Of a DNA stretch of 64,000 nucleotides, positions 1 to 9,270 are shown piece by piece (positions within the stretch are counted from its first letter, which is position 1; every line of letters begins with the position of its first letter). The notes beneath the pieces are model-generated. The model did not search any database, was not told the DNA's origin, and was given only the letters and a program-made list of their open reading frames with translations. Source of the DNA: an uncultured Bacilli bacterium (GTDB lineage: Bacteria > Bacillota_I > Bacilli_A > RF39 > UBA660); assembly GCA_934091055.1 (NCBI GenBank), contig CAKOKN010000001.1, positions 62,001 to 126,000 of the forward strand. The letters are read 5' to 3'. Both the position numbers and the translations under genes were made by a program.

Positions 1-2
1 AC

Positions 3-176
3 AGAAAACATCCATTATATGGAAAAAGAGTTAAATATTCTAAAAAATATGCTGCTCATGATGAAAATAATATCGCTAACGTTGGTGATAAAGTTCGCTT
101 AGCCCAAACTAGACCATTATCTAAAACTAAAAGATATAATTTAGTAGAAGTAATAGAGAAAGCTGTTATTTTATAG
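3..176 (+). CDS. rpsQ: 30S ribosomal protein S17 (5' end outside window)
   Basis: The last 57 codons of S17 are present; the start lies upstream of the window. The visible part holds the conserved HPLYGK stretch and a C-terminal [22 protein letters not shown] segment that binds 16S rRNA in the small subunit. The stop TAG at 174-176 is followed 28 bases later by rplN, the normal order in the spc region (rpmC-rpsQ-rplN). Confidence 0.93.
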   Translation, partial: RKHPLYGKRVKYSKKYAAHDENNIANVGDKVRLAQTRPLSKTKRYNLVEVIEKAVIL

Positions 177-204
177 AGTCTTTTAGCTGAAAGGAGGAAA
201 AAAT

Positions 205-573
205 ATGGTACAACAAGAAACCCGCTTAAAAGTTGCGGATAACTGTGGAGCTCGTGAAGTATTAGTAATTAGAGTTCAAGGTGGAAGTAAAGTTAAAACA
301 GGTAATATTGGAGATATTGTTACTTGTACAGTAAAAAAAGCTACTCCTAATGGTACTATAAAGAAAGGTAAAGTTGTTAAAGCTGTTATAGTAAGAACTA
401 AAAGAGGAGTTAGAAGAGAAGATGGAAGCTATATTAGATTTGATGATAATGCTTGTGTTATCATTAAAGATGATAAGAGTCCAGTAGGTACACGTATTTT
501 AGGTCCAGTAGCACGTGAACTTAGAGATAAAGAATTTACTAAGATCGTAAGTTTAGCAAAAGATGTGCTATAG
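205..573 (+). CDS. rplN: 50S ribosomal protein L14
   Basis: The 122-residue protein has the normal family length and the typical N-terminus [17 protein letters not shown]14 binds 23S rRNA and contacts the 30S subunit at a bridge. A strong AAAGGAGGAA ribosome binding site lies just upstream of the ATG. It is second in the ribosomal operon, with rpsQ before and rplX after, so it is co-transcribed with them. Confidence 0.98.
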   Translation: MVQQETRLKVADNCGAREVLVIRVQGGSKVKTGNIGDIVTCTVKKATPNGTIKKGKVVKAVIVRTKRGVRREDGSYIRFDDNACVIIKDDKSPVGTRILGPVARELRDKEFTKIVSLAKDVL

Positions 574-591
574 ACTTGCAAAGGAGGAATT

Positions 592-900
592 ATGAGAAAG
601 CTAAAAACTGGTGATAAAGTTGTTGTAATTACCGGTTCTAATAAAGGTAGTGAAGGAAAAATTACTAAAATATTAGATGAGAAAGTTATTGTTGAAGGCG
701 TTAATATTGTTAAGAAACATTTAAAACCTAAAAATAATAATGGAAATGGTGAAATAATTGAAACAGAAGCACCAATTCATAAATCTAATGTAATGCTAGT
801 TGATCCTAAGACTAAGAAACCTACAAAGGTAAGAATAGAAAACGATAATAAAGGTAAAAAAATTAGAATATCAAAAAGATCTAATGAAAAGATTGACTAA
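592..900 (+). CDS. rplX: 50S ribosomal protein L24
   Basis: The 102-residue protein has a KOW motif at its N-terminus (KTGDKVVVITGSNKGSEGKI) and the HLKP segment usual for L24, an early-assembly protein near the exit tunnel. The AAAGGAGGA binding site precedes the ATG at the usual distance. It sits 18 bases after rplN. Confidence 0.97.
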   Translation: MRKLKTGDKVVVITGSNKGSEGKITKILDEKVIVEGVNIVKKHLKPKNNNGNGEIIETEAPIHKSNVMLVDPKTKKPTKVRIENDNKGKKIRISKRSNEKID

Positions 901-922
901 TTTGGAAGGAGGGCGAGAGTAG

Positions 923-1462
923 ATGAACCGCCTAAGAGAAAAATATATTAAAGAAGTTGTTCCAAGTTTAACAGAAAAATATGGTTATACAACTCCTATG
1001 TTAGTACCAAAAATTGATAAGATTGTTGTTAATATGGGTGTTGGAGATGCTACTGTTAATTCTAAGAACTTAGATAATGCTGTTCGTGAGTTAGAGAAAA
1101 TAACAGGATTAAAAGCAGTAGAGACTACCGCTAAGAAATCAATTGCTTCATTTAAAGTAAGAGAAGGACACAAGATTGGTTGTAAAGTAACTTTAAGAGG
1201 AGATAGAATGTATAATTTCCTTGATAAGTTAATTAGTATTTCACTTCCTCGTGTTAGAGACTTTAGAGGATTATCTCCTAAGAGTTTTGATGGAAGAGGA
1301 AACTATACAATTGGTATTAAAGAACAAATTATTTTTCCTGAAATTAATTTTGATGAAGTAGAAAAGGTTAGAGGTATGGACATTGTAATTGTTACAACTG
1401 CTAATACTAATGAAGAAGCATTTGACTTATTAAAAGAACTTGGAGTTCCTTTTAGGAAATAA
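923..1462 (+). CDS. rplE: 50S ribosomal protein L5
   Basis: The 179-residue protein matches L5 over its whole length, beginning MNRLREKY and including VVNMGVGDA and [21 protein letters not shown]5 binds 5S rRNA in the central protuberance. A GGAAGGAGGG ribosome binding site precedes the ATG. It belongs to the spc operon. Confidence 0.98.
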   Translation: MNRLREKYIKEVVPSLTEKYGYTTPMLVPKIDKIVVNMGVGDATVNSKNLDNAVRELEKITGLKAVETTAKKSIASFKVREGHKIGCKVTLRGDRMYNFLDKLISISLPRVRDFRGLSPKSFDGRGNYTIGIKEQIIFPEINFDEVEKVRGMDIVIVTTANTNEEAFDLLKELGVPFRK

Positions 1463-1477
1463 GGAGAGGAATAAGAG

Positions 1478-1663
1478 ATGGCAAGAAAATCAATGATTGT
1501 TAAATCAGAAAGAGAACCTAAATTTAAGGTTAGAAAATACACTAGATGTAAGATTTGTGGTAGACCTCACGCAGTACTTAAGAAGTATGGAATTTGCCGT
1601 ATTTGTTTTAGAGAACTTGCTTATAAAGGTCAAATACCTGGTGTAAAGAAATCAAGTTGGTAG
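1478..1663 (+). CDS. rpsN: 30S ribosomal protein S14, zinc-binding type
   Basis: The 61-residue protein is the short zinc (C+) form of S14: two CxxC pairs are visible, CKIC near residues 23-26 and CRIC near 39-42. The longer zinc-free paralogue made by some Firmicutes under zinc starvation is not seen in this window. It lies between rplE and rpsH, the standard position. Confidence 0.97.
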   Translation: MARKSMIVKSEREPKFKVRKYTRCKICGRPHAVLKKYGICRICFRELAYKGQIPGVKKSSW

Positions 1664-1693
1664 ACTTGAAAAAATAAGAAGGAGGGATTTTTA

Positions 1694-2083
1694 ATGACAG
1701 ATCCAATCGCAGATATGCTTACGAGAATACGTAATGCTAACCAAAATAGAAACGTCACTTGCGAAGTTCCAGCTTCTAAAGTTAAATTAGAAATAGCTAG
1801 AATTTTAAAAGATGAAGGATTTATCGAAGATTACAAATTAAATAATGAAACTGTTCAAGGTACAATAACATTAACTTTAAAATATAAAAATAAAGAAAGA
1901 GTAATTACTGGACTTAAGAGAATTTCAAAACCTGGTCTTAGAGTTTATGCTAAAGCTGAAGAACTTCCTACAGTTCTTAATGGTCTTGGAATTGCTATTA
2001 TTTCTACATCTAAAGGAATTATGACTGATAAAGAAGCTAGAAATAATTCATTAGGTGGAGAAGTAATTGCTTATATCTGGTAG
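1694..2083 (+). CDS. rpsH: 30S ribosomal protein S8
   Basis: The 129-residue protein begins [16 protein letters not shown], the classic S8 N-terminus, and ends with the [13 protein letters not shown] motif of the rRNA-binding C-terminal domain. S8 binds helix 21 of 16S rRNA and in some bacteria represses its own operon translationally; no mRNA mimic was verified here. An AAGGAGGGA binding site precedes the start. Confidence 0.98.
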   Translation: MTDPIADMLTRIRNANQNRNVTCEVPASKVKLEIARILKDEGFIEDYKLNNETVQGTITLTLKYKNKERVITGLKRISKPGLRVYAKAEELPTVLNGLGIAIISTSKGIMTDKEARNNSLGGEVIAYIW

Positions 2084-2092
2084 GTGAAATAA

Positions 2093-2632
2093 ATGAGCCG
2101 TATTGGTAAGAGAGTATTAAATATACCAGAGAATGTTAATGTTGTTGTTGATGGTAATATTGTTACAGTAAAAGGACCTCTTGGAGAACTTACTTTAGAC
2201 TTAGTAAAGAATATTGAAGTTAAGGTAGAGGATAATACTGTAATAGTTAATCCACTTAAAGATGATAAATTTACTCATGCTATGCATGGTACTACTAATG
2301 CTAATATTAAAAATATGATTGTTGGTGTTAGTGAAGGTTATAAAAAAGGATTAGAAATAGTTGGTGTTGGTTATAGATTTACTCCAAATGGAGATAAGCT
2401 TACAATATCAGCAGGATATTCTCATCCAGTAGTTATGGAAGTTCCTAATGGAATTACTGTAAAGGGTATTAGTAATACTGAGATAGAACTTAGTGGTACT
2501 GATAAAGTTAAGATCGGTGAGTTTGCTGCTAATATAAGAAAGGTTAGAAAGCCAGAACCTTATAAAGGCAAAGGTATTAAATATAAAGGTGAACAAATTC
2601 GTCGTAAAGAAGGAAAGAAAGCTTCTAAATAA
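2093..2632 (+). CDS. rplF: 50S ribosomal protein L6
   Basis: The 179-residue protein begins MSRIGKRVLNIPENV and ends with the conserved KPEPYKGKGIKYKGE segment. L6 lies at the base of the L7/L12 stalk near the factor-binding site. Only 9 bases separate it from rpsH, so translation is probably coupled. The ATG is preceded by a weak GGTGAAAT site. Confidence 0.98.
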   Translation: MSRIGKRVLNIPENVNVVVDGNIVTVKGPLGELTLDLVKNIEVKVEDNTVIVNPLKDDKFTHAMHGTTNANIKNMIVGVSEGYKKGLEIVGVGYRFTPNGDKLTISAGYSHPVVMEVPNGITVKGISNTEIELSGTDKVKIGEFAANIRKVRKPEPYKGKGIKYKGEQIRRKEGKKASK

Positions 2633-2651
2633 TAAATAGGAGGGACTTAAG

Positions 2652-3014
2652 ATGATAAAGAAAGTTTCAAGAAATGAAATGAGAAAAGAAAGACACGCTA
2701 GAATCAGAGAAAATTTATCTGGTACAAGTGAAAGACCAAGACTTTGCGTGTTTAGATCTAATGCTAATATTGAAGCTCAAATTATTGACGATGTTAAGGG
2801 TGTTACTTTAGTTAGTGCATCATCACTTGAAAAAGAATTAAATCTTAAAAATGGTGGTAATGTTGAAGCTGCTAAAGTAATTGGTACCGAAATTGCCAAA
2901 AGAGCTAAGAAAGCAAAAATAAATACCGTAGTATTTGATAGAGGTGGATACCTTTATCACGGACGTGTTAAAGCTCTTGCTGAAGCTGCACGTGATGGCG
3001 GTTTAGAATTTTAA
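2652..3014 (+). CDS. rplR: 50S ribosomal protein L18
   Basis: The 120-residue protein carries the L18 signatures [20 protein letters not shown] and [27 protein letters not shown]18 binds 5S rRNA together with L5. An AGGAGGGAC ribosome binding site precedes the ATG. Order rplF-rplR-rpsE is standard. Confidence 0.98.
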   Translation: MIKKVSRNEMRKERHARIRENLSGTSERPRLCVFRSNANIEAQIIDDVKGVTLVSASSLEKELNLKNGGNVEAAKVIGTEIAKRAKKAKINTVVFDRGGYLYHGRVKALAEAARDGGLEF

Positions 3015-3034
3015 AGTAAGGAGGAGCCTTAAGA

Positions 3035-3607
3035 ATGAACGAAGAAAAGAAAAAGACTGAGAATACAGCTTCTAATAATTCTCGTAAATTTGATAGAAGA
3101 AGACCTAGAAATAATAGTCCAAGAGTTAAATCTGACTTAGAAGATAAGGTTATTGAAATTAAGAGAGTTACTAAAGTTGTTAAAGGTGGAAGACAATTTA
3201 GATTTGCTGCTACTGTAGTAGTAGGAAATAGAAAAGGTATGGTAGGCCTTGGTACAGGTAAGGCTAAAGAAATGCCAGATGCAGTTAAGAAAGCTAAAGA
3301 TGCTGCATCAAAGAATTTAATTAAAGTTGAACTTATTGATAATAGAACTATATCTCACGATATTATTGTTAAAGAAGGAGCTTGTAGAGTTATGCTTAAA
3401 CCTGCTAAAGAAGGTACTGGAGTTAAAGCTGGTGGACCAGTTAGAGATGTACTTGAGTTAGCAGGAGTTAAAGATGTTCTTTCTAAATCACTTGGATCTA
3501 GTACTAAGATTAATGCTGCTAGAGCAACACTTAGAGCATTAAAGGATCAAAAATCTCCTAATCACGTAGCTTACTTAAGAGATAAGAAAGTAGAGGAATT
3601 GAGATAA
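3035..3607 (+). CDS. rpsE: 30S ribosomal protein S5
   Basis: The 190-residue protein contains the S5 N-terminal domain ([33 protein letters not shown]) and the C-terminal [12 protein letters not shown] segment. It is about 25 residues longer than Bacillus S5 because of a charged, basic N-terminal extension over the first 40 residues. It ends with TAA whose last A is the first base of the rplO ATG, so rpmD (L30), normally placed between them, is absent. Confidence 0.97.
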   Translation: MNEEKKKTENTASNNSRKFDRRRPRNNSPRVKSDLEDKVIEIKRVTKVVKGGRQFRFAATVVVGNRKGMVGLGTGKAKEMPDAVKKAKDAASKNLIKVELIDNRTISHDIIVKEGACRVMLKPAKEGTGVKAGGPVRDVLELAGVKDVLSKSLGSSTKINAARATLRALKDQKSPNHVAYLRDKKVEELR

Positions 3608-4050
3608 TGAAATTAAATGAATTATATGTAGTAGAGGGATCTACTAAAGCTAGAAAAAGAGTTGGTCGTGGACAAGGTTCTGGCACTGGTAAGACAAGTG
3701 GAAAAGGTGAGAAAGGACAAAACGCTAGAAGTGGTGGTGGAGTAAGACCTGGCTTTGAAGGAGGTCAATTACCACTATTCAGAAGATTATCAAAAAGAGG
3801 ATTCAACAATTATAATTTTAGAACAGTATATAGTACAGTAAATGTATCTGATCTTAATAGATTTGAAGATGGTACTGTAGTAGATACTAAACTTCTTAAG
3901 GAAGTTAAATTAATTAGAAAAGAATTAGATGGAGTAAAAATCTTAGGAAATGGTGATTTAACTAAGAAATTAACAGTTAAAGCTAATGCATTTACTGAGA
4001 ACGCTAAAGAGAAAATAGAAAAAATCGGTGGAAAAACTGAGGTGATTTAG
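3607..4050 (+). CDS. rplO: 50S ribosomal protein L15
   Basis: The 147-residue protein begins MKLNELY and carries the glycine-rich [19 protein letters not shown] region and [20 protein letters not shown] typical of L15. The start overlaps the rpsE stop by one base, which indicates translational coupling. No L30 gene lies before it. Confidence 0.97.
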   Translation: MKLNELYVVEGSTKARKRVGRGQGSGTGKTSGKGEKGQNARSGGGVRPGFEGGQLPLFRRLSKRGFNNYNFRTVYSTVNVSDLNRFEDGTVVDTKLLKEVKLIRKELDGVKILGNGDLTKKLTVKANAFTENAKEKIEKIGGKTEVI

Positions 4051-5316
4051 TTGTTTAAAAATCTTAAATTGATCTTCAGTCCGAAGAATAAAGATATTAG
4101 AAAAAGAATAGGATTTACTTTATTTGGCCTTCTAATATTTGCCCTTGGTACAACAATTCCCGTACCAGGAACTGAAGGCGCAATATCTAGTTTAGGATTA
4201 TGGGAATTATATAATGCTATTGGTGGAGGAGCACTTAAGAACTTTTCTATATTTGCTCTTGGTGTGATGCCATATATATCTGCTAGTATCATTACTGGAA
4301 TATTACAAATGGATATAATACCTTACTTTACTGAACTTAAGGAGAGTGGGGAAACTGGTAGACAAAAGATTAATCAGATAAATAGATACCTTGGTATTGT
4401 ACTTGCTTTCTTACAAGGATTTGCAATGGCATTTACTTTTGTGAATGGAGCAGGAACACTTGAGTATATTAAGATTGCTATTATCTTAACAGGTGGTACA
4501 GCATTCTTATTATGGCTTGGTGATCAGATTACTCAAAAGGGTCTTGGTAATGGTATATCATTAATTATTATGGCTGGTATTATTTCTACTGTACCAAAAA
4601 TGTTTATTGATACATTTAGTAGTTTAGTTACTAATCATACTGGTTCATTATTTATTGGTATTATTGGTTTTATCTTATTTGCTCTATTATATTTACTTAT
4701 TGTTGTAGGTGTTGTATTTGAAGAATCTTCTGAAAGAAGAATACCTATACAATATTCAAATAGATCTGCTTCTTCTTATGGAAGACAGCAAAATTATATT
4801 CCATTTAAATTGAATTCTGCTGGTGTAATGCCTGTTATCTTTGCATCAGTAATATTGTCTATACCAACATTTATAGCGGGTATTTTAGGAGATAAATCTA
4901 ATTTCTCTGTATTTGTATCTAAATATATTAATTATACTACTCCTACGGGATTTGTATTATATATGATACTTATATTTGTATTTGGATTTTTCTATACTAA
5001 TATGCAGATTAATCCTAAAGAACTTGCTAAGAATTTAAATAAGAATGGTGGTTACATTCCAGGTGTTAGACCAGGAAAAGAGACAGAGAGTTATATAAAG
5101 AAAATATTGAATAGAATTACTTTCTTAGGATCTGTATTTATTGCTGTTATAGCAGGACTTCCTATTGTATTTAGTAGCTTTTTAAGTACAGGACTTCCTA
5201 CATCAGTTAGTATAGGTGGTACTGGAGTATTAATAGTAGTAGGTGTTGCTATTGAGACATATAAACAGTTAGAAAGTAGTTTGATAAATAGAAATTACAA
5301 AGGAGTAAGATATTAA
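4051..5316 (+). CDS. secY: Protein translocase subunit SecY
   Basis: SecY forms the membrane channel for secreted and membrane proteins. The 421-residue product has about ten hydrophobic segments, the plug-region sequence ALGVMPYISASIITGILQ, and the C-terminal loop with RPGKETESYI before the last helices. The start is a TTG directly after the rplO stop, chosen because it gives the family N-terminus and a GAGGTGATT binding site lies 5' of it within rplO. It is followed by adk with a one-base overlap. Confidence 0.97.
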   Translation: MFKNLKLIFSPKNKDIRKRIGFTLFGLLIFALGTTIPVPGTEGAISSLGLWELYNAIGGGALKNFSIFALGVMPYISASIITGILQMDIIPYFTELKESGETGRQKINQINRYLGIVLAFLQGFAMAFTFVNGAGTLEYIKIAIILTGGTAFLLWLGDQITQKGLGNGISLIIMAGIISTVPKMFIDTFSSLVTNHTGSLFIGIIGFILFALLYLLIVVGVVFEESSERRIPIQYSNRSASSYGRQQNYIPFKLNSAGVMPVIFASVILSIPTFIAGILGDKSNFSVFVSKYINYTTPTGFVLYMILIFVFGFFYTNMQINPKELAKNLNKNGGYIPGVRPGKETESYIKKILNRITFLGSVFIAVIAGLPIVFSSFLSTGLPTSVSIGGTGVLIVVGVAIETYKQLESSLINRNYKGVRY

Positions 5317-5969
5317 TGAAGAATATTATATTTATTGCCCCTCCTGCAGCAGGTAAGGGAACAGTTAGTGCTAAGATATGCGAAAAGTATAATATTCCTC
5401 ATATATCTACTGGTGATTTATTAAGAGATGAAATAGCGAATTCTACAAAACTTGGTCAAGAGATTAAAGATTTAATGGCAAAAGGAGAGTTTGTTTCTGA
5501 TGCTATTATTACTAAGTTATTGAAGAAGAGATTATCTAGTAAAGATTGTAAGAAGGGATATATCTTAGATGGTTATCCTAGAAATGTTAGTCAAGCTATG
5601 ACATATGATGATTTATTATTGGAATTAGGTTATGATTTGGGAAAGGTTATATTTTTAGATATAGATATGGATACGGCGATGAAGAGAGCTTTATCTAGAG
5701 TAGTATGTTCTAAATGTGGACTTTCTTATAATCTATTGAATAAAGAATTATCTCCAGTTAAAGAGGGTATATGTGATAGTTGTGGGTCTTTATTGAAATC
5801 TAGAAGTGATGATACAGAGGAGACTTTTAAGAATAGGTTTAGTACTTATATGAGAGAGACTTTTCCTTTAGTAGAATACTATGAAAAGAAAAATTGTTTA
5901 GTTAAGATTGATGTAACTAATATAAGTTCTTCAGAGGTTTTTGAAGAAGTAGAGAAGGTAATTAAATGA
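5316..5969 (+). CDS. adk: Adenylate kinase, zinc-LID form
   Basis: Adenylate kinase interconverts ATP, AMP and ADP in the cytoplasm. The 217-residue product has the AMP-binding STGDLLRDE, the DGYPRN motif, and a long LID domain with four cysteines (C131, C134, C153, C156) that should bind zinc. The P-loop at residues 8-16 reads APPAAGKGT instead of the usual GPPGAGKGT: the first and fourth positions, normally Gly, are Ala. The stop is TGA, overlapping the map ATG by four bases. The identity is clear; whether the altered P-loop changes kinetics cannot be read from sequence. Confidence 0.96.
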   Translation: MKNIIFIAPPAAGKGTVSAKICEKYNIPHISTGDLLRDEIANSTKLGQEIKDLMAKGEFVSDAIITKLLKKRLSSKDCKKGYILDGYPRNVSQAMTYDDLLLELGYDLGKVIFLDIDMDTAMKRALSRVVCSKCGLSYNLLNKELSPVKEGICDSCGSLLKSRSDDTEETFKNRFSTYMRETFPLVEYYEKKNCLVKIDVTNISSSEVFEEVEKVIK

Positions 5970-6724
5970 TAACTATTAAAAGTGATTATGAATTATCTTT
6001 AATGAGAATAGCGGGCAGAATTGTCTACGATACGCATCAGTATTTGAAACCGTTTATTAAACCTGGTATTACTACTGGTGAGCTTGATAAACTTGCTTAT
6101 GATTATATTATAAGTAGGGATGCTACTCCTTCGTGTTTAGGTTATGAAGGATATCCGGCAAGTATATGTATATCTGTAAATGAGGAAGTTGTTCACGGTA
6201 TACCGGGTAAGAGGAAACTTAAGAATGGTGATATTGTTACTCTTGATATATGTGCTTGTTATAAGGGTTATAATGGAGATTCTGCTTGGAGCTATAAAGT
6301 TGGTAATGTATCTAGTGAGAAAGAATATTTACTAGAGCATACTGAGAAGGCTTTATATGAAGGACTTAGTAAAGTAAAAGATGGTGTTCACTTGGGTGAT
6401 GTATCGTCTGCTATTGAAGAATATGCTAAAAAGCATAAGCTTGGTGTGGTTAGGGAACTAGAAGGTCACGGTATAGGTACTAACTTACACGAAGATCCAG
6501 AGGTACCTAACTTTGGTCATAAAGGTACAGGAATTATTTTGAAAAAAGGTATGACTATTGCTGTTGAACCAATGCTTAATTTAGGAACTAGAAAAGTTTA
6601 TTTACTAGATGATGATTGGACAATAGTAACTGGTGATAATAAACCATCAGCACACTTTGAACATACAATTGTTGTAACTAGTGATGGTTATGAGATATTG
6701 ACAGGAGATGATAATTATGAGTAG
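5966..6724 (+). CDS. map: Methionine aminopeptidase type I
   Basis: Removes the initiator Met from nascent proteins. The 252-residue product carries the metal ligands in order: the [14 protein letters not shown] segment (two Asp), the [12 protein letters not shown] segment (His), AVEPML (Glu) and a final Glu in HFEHTIVVT. It begins with ATG overlapping the adk stop (ATGA) and ends inside the start region of infA, so adk, map and infA are tightly coupled. Confidence 0.97.
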   Translation: MITIKSDYELSLMRIAGRIVYDTHQYLKPFIKPGITTGELDKLAYDYIISRDATPSCLGYEGYPASICISVNEEVVHGIPGKRKLKNGDIVTLDICACYKGYNGDSAWSYKVGNVSSEKEYLLEHTEKALYEGLSKVKDGVHLGDVSSAIEEYAKKHKLGVVRELEGHGIGTNLHEDPEVPNFGHKGTGIILKKGMTIAVEPMLNLGTRKVYLLDDDWTIVTGDNKPSAHFEHTIVVTSDGYEILTGDDNYE

Positions 6725-6935
6725 AGAAGACTTAATAGAAGTCGAAGGAAAAGTACTTGATAATTTACCACAAGGGAAATTCAAAGTAGAACTTGATGGT
6801 GGCCACATAGTAGTTGCCCATGTTTCTGGTAAAATGCGCATGAATAACATACGTATTTTACCAGGTGATACTGTGGTTATTGCAATGTCACCATATGATT
6901 TAACACAAGGGCGTATTATATATAATAAGAAATAG
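6717..6935 (+). CDS. infA: Translation initiation factor IF-1
   Basis: The 72-residue S1-fold (OB-fold) protein reads [17 protein letters not shown] onward, typical of IF-1, which binds the 30S A site during initiation. An in-frame ATG lies at 6708, but the AGGAG site at 6703-6707 is too close to it and is well spaced for the ATG at 6717, which also gives the family N-terminus. The gene overlaps the end of map by 8 bases. Confidence 0.96.
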   Translation: MSREDLIEVEGKVLDNLPQGKFKVELDGGHIVVAHVSGKMRMNNIRILPGDTVVIAMSPYDLTQGRIIYNKK

Positions 6936-6947
6936 GAGTGATGATAA

Positions 6948-7061
6948 ATGAAAGTTAGAGCATCCGTAAAAAAAATTTGTGATAAATGCAAAGTTATCAA
7001 AAGAAATGGTAAAGTAATGGTAATTTGTGAAAATCCAAAACACAAACAAAAACAAGGTTAA
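6948..7061 (+). CDS. rpmJ: 50S ribosomal protein L36
   Basis: This 37-codon gene encodes [20 protein letters not shown] and continues to a KHKQKQG C-terminus. It is the zinc form: CDKC, a third Cys and a His in the CENPKH segment are present. It sits between infA and rpsM, its standard position, and has an AGGAGTGAT ribosome binding site. Confidence 0.96.
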   Translation: MKVRASVKKICDKCKVIKRNGKVMVICENPKHKQKQG

Positions 7062-7078
7062 TAGGAGGAAATAATATT

Positions 7079-7444
7079 ATGGCAAGAATTAAAGGTGTAG
7101 ATATACCTAATGATAAGAGAATTGAAGTATCTCTTACTTATATCTATGGAATTGGAAAGAATTTATCTAAAACAATTCTAAATAATGCTAAAGTTGACTT
7201 AAATAAGAAAGCTAAAGATTTAACAGATGATGAACTTGCTAGAATTAGAAAAGAAATAGAAAATCATCTTGTAGAAGGAGATCTTAGAAGAGAAGTTAAC
7301 TTAAATATTAAGACTAAGATGGAAATTAATTCTTATCAAGGCACTAGACATAAAAAAGGTTTACCAGTTAGAGGTCAAAGAACTAGTAGAAATGCTAGAA
7401 CTCGTAAAGGTAAAGGAAAAACTATTGCTAATAAGAAAAAATAA
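7079..7444 (+). CDS. rpsM: 30S ribosomal protein S13
   Basis: The 121-residue protein begins [21 protein letters not shown] and contains [20 protein letters not shown] with a lysine-rich tail, typical of S13 in the 30S head, which contacts tRNA and the 50S subunit. An AGGAGGAAA site precedes the ATG. Confidence 0.98.
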   Translation: MARIKGVDIPNDKRIEVSLTYIYGIGKNLSKTILNNAKVDLNKKAKDLTDDELARIRKEIENHLVEGDLRREVNLNIKTKMEINSYQGTRHKKGLPVRGQRTSRNARTRKGKGKTIANKKK

Positions 7445-7457
7445 TTAGGAGGAAAAT

Positions 7458-7844
7458 ATGGGAAAATATAATTCAAGAAAAAGAAAAACTAAGAAGAATA
7501 TTCCTGCTGGTATGGTACACATTCATTCTACATTTAATAATACAATAGTAACTATTACTGATTTAGAAGGAAATGTTGTAAGTTGGGCTTCTGCTGGTAC
7601 ACAAGGAGTAAAAGGAAGTAAGAAATCAACTCCATTTGCTGCTGGTATGGCTGCTGAAGCTGCAGGAAGAGATGCAGTAGCAGCTGGTATGAAGACTGTA
7701 AATGTTGAAGTTAAAGGATTAGGTTCTGGTAGAGAGGCTGCTATTAGAAGTCTACAAACAGTTGGATTAGAAGTAAAATCAATAACAGATGTAACACCAA
7801 TTCCACATAATGGATGTCGTCCACCTAAAAGAAGACGTGGATAA
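7458..7844 (+). CDS. rpsK: 30S ribosomal protein S11
   Basis: The 128-residue protein contains [15 protein letters not shown], the [18 protein letters not shown] region and the C-terminal [17 protein letters not shown], all S11 signatures. S11 forms part of the mRNA exit platform. It lies 13 bases after rpsM. In this lineage rpoA follows directly, without rpsD between. Confidence 0.98.
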   Translation: MGKYNSRKRKTKKNIPAGMVHIHSTFNNTIVTITDLEGNVVSWASAGTQGVKGSKKSTPFAAGMAAEAAGRDAVAAGMKTVNVEVKGLGSGREAAIRSLQTVGLEVKSITDVTPIPHNGCRPPKRRRG

Positions 7845-7866
7845 TTAAGAAAGGAAGGGCAAGCAA

Positions 7867-8826
7867 ATGTTAAAATTTGAAAAACCAGATTATAAGGTAA
7901 AAGAATATATTAAAGATTCTTTCTATGGTAAATTTGAACTTGAACCATTAGAGAGAGGTTTTGGTACAACTTTAGGAAATGCACTTAGAAGAGTTATGTT
8001 ATCAAGTTTACCAGGAGATGCTATAACTTCTGTTAAAATTGATGGTGTAGCACATGAGTTTCAAAAAATTGATGGTGTAATTGAGGATGTTACTGCAATT
8101 GTTTTAAATTTAAAGAGTGTAGTAATTAAGAATCATTCACAAGATAGTAATAAGGTTATTAGACTTAGTAAAAATACTCCAGGAGTAGTTACTGCTGGTG
8201 ATATTGAAGAAGATGCTGATATTGAAATATTAAATCCTGAACAAGAGATTTGTACTTTAGTAGAAGGCGGAAGTATTAATATGGAAATGACTATTGGAAC
8301 TGGTAGAGGTTATACAGTAGCAGAGGATAATAAGAAATTATTACAAGGTGATAAAGCTAAGGTTGGAGCAATTGCTATTGATAGTTTATATTCTCCAGTA
8401 GAGAGAATTAACTATGAAGTAGAGACTGCTCGTGTTGGTCAAAATAATAATTTTGATAAATTAGTATTAGAAGTTTGGACTAATGGATCTATTACTCCAG
8501 AAGAAGCTGTAGCACTTGCTAGTAGAATTTTAATAGAACATTTTGAGATATTAACTGATTTAAATGCAATAGCAGATGAGACTGGATTAATGGCTTCTAA
8601 ATCTGAAGATCCTAATGTCAAGATATTAGAAACATCTATTGATGACTTAGATTTCTCAGTTAGAGCATATAACTGCTTAAAGAGAGCTAATATTTTAACT
8701 CTTAGAGATTTAGTAGATAAATCTGAAAATGAAATGATGAAGATTAGAAACTTAGGTAAGAAATCATTAAAAGAAGTTATGGATAAAGTAAAAGATATGG
8801 GATTATCTTTTAGAGATGAAAATTAA
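7867..8826 (+). CDS. rpoA: RNA polymerase alpha subunit
   Basis: The 319-residue subunit has the assembly domain (LERGFGTTLGNALRRVMLSSLPG) and the C-terminal DNA/activator-binding domain (ELDFSVRAYNCLKRANI-like segment and the helix-hairpin-helix IRNLGKKSLKEV). The length is normal. The alpha-operon order rpsM-rpsK-rpoA-rplQ is kept. Confidence 0.98.
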   Translation: MLKFEKPDYKVKEYIKDSFYGKFELEPLERGFGTTLGNALRRVMLSSLPGDAITSVKIDGVAHEFQKIDGVIEDVTAIVLNLKSVVIKNHSQDSNKVIRLSKNTPGVVTAGDIEEDADIEILNPEQEICTLVEGGSINMEMTIGTGRGYTVAEDNKKLLQGDKAKVGAIAIDSLYSPVERINYEVETARVGQNNNFDKLVLEVWTNGSITPEEAVALASRILIEHFEILTDLNAIADETGLMASKSEDPNVKILETSIDDLDFSVRAYNCLKRANILTLRDLVDKSENEMMKIRNLGKKSLKEVMDKVKDMGLSFRDEN

Positions 8827-8841
8827 TATAAGGAGGTAATT

Positions 8842-9183
8842 ATGGCTTATAGAAAATTAGGTAGAGAAACAAGACATAGAAGAAGTATGCTTGCTACATT
8901 AACTAAACAACTTATTGAAAACGAGAGAATTGTTACTACTGAGACAAGAGCTAAAGAAGTAAGAAAGAGCTTTGATAAGATGGTAACTTATGGTAAAAAG
9001 GGTACTTTAGTAGCAAGAAGAAATGCTTTAGCATTTTTACATAATGATAAGAAAGCTGTAGATAAAGTATTTAATGAATTAGCACCAAGATACGCTAGTA
9101 GAAATGGTGGTTATACAAGAATAATTAAAATGACTGAGAGAAAAGGAGATAACGCTCTATTAGTTATTTTAGAATTAGTTTAA
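8842..9183 (+). CDS. rplQ: 50S ribosomal protein L17
   Basis: The 113-residue protein begins [20 protein letters not shown] and ends with [14 protein letters not shown], as in L17. A TAAGGAGGTAAT ribosome binding site precedes it. It is the last gene of the ribosomal superoperon: a terminator follows within 15 bases of the stop. Confidence 0.98.
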   Translation: MAYRKLGRETRHRRSMLATLTKQLIENERIVTTETRAKEVRKSFDKMVTYGKKGTLVARRNALAFLHNDKKAVDKVFNELAPRYASRNGGYTRIIKMTERKGDNALLVILELV

Positions 9184-9193
9184 TGATCATAAT

Positions 9194-9218
9194 AAGGCAC
9201 TTTAATTAGTGCTTTTTT
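9194..9218 (+). terminator. Intrinsic terminator of the ribosomal superoperon
   Basis: GCACT (9197-9201) pairs with AGTGC (9208-9212) and is extended by AAG/CTT-type pairs into a run of T. It ends the rplQ transcript. Confidence 0.85.
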
Positions 9219-9270
9219 CTTTACTATTTATTTTAATTATGATATTATATAGAAAACAGAAGGATAAGTG

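Noticed and set aside
985..2596. Minus-strand open frames of 60-80 codons inside rplE, rpsN and rplF
   Set aside because: They lie opposite unmistakable ribosomal protein genes, lack ribosome binding sites and have no recognisable features; AT-rich coding sequence often leaves such frames open.
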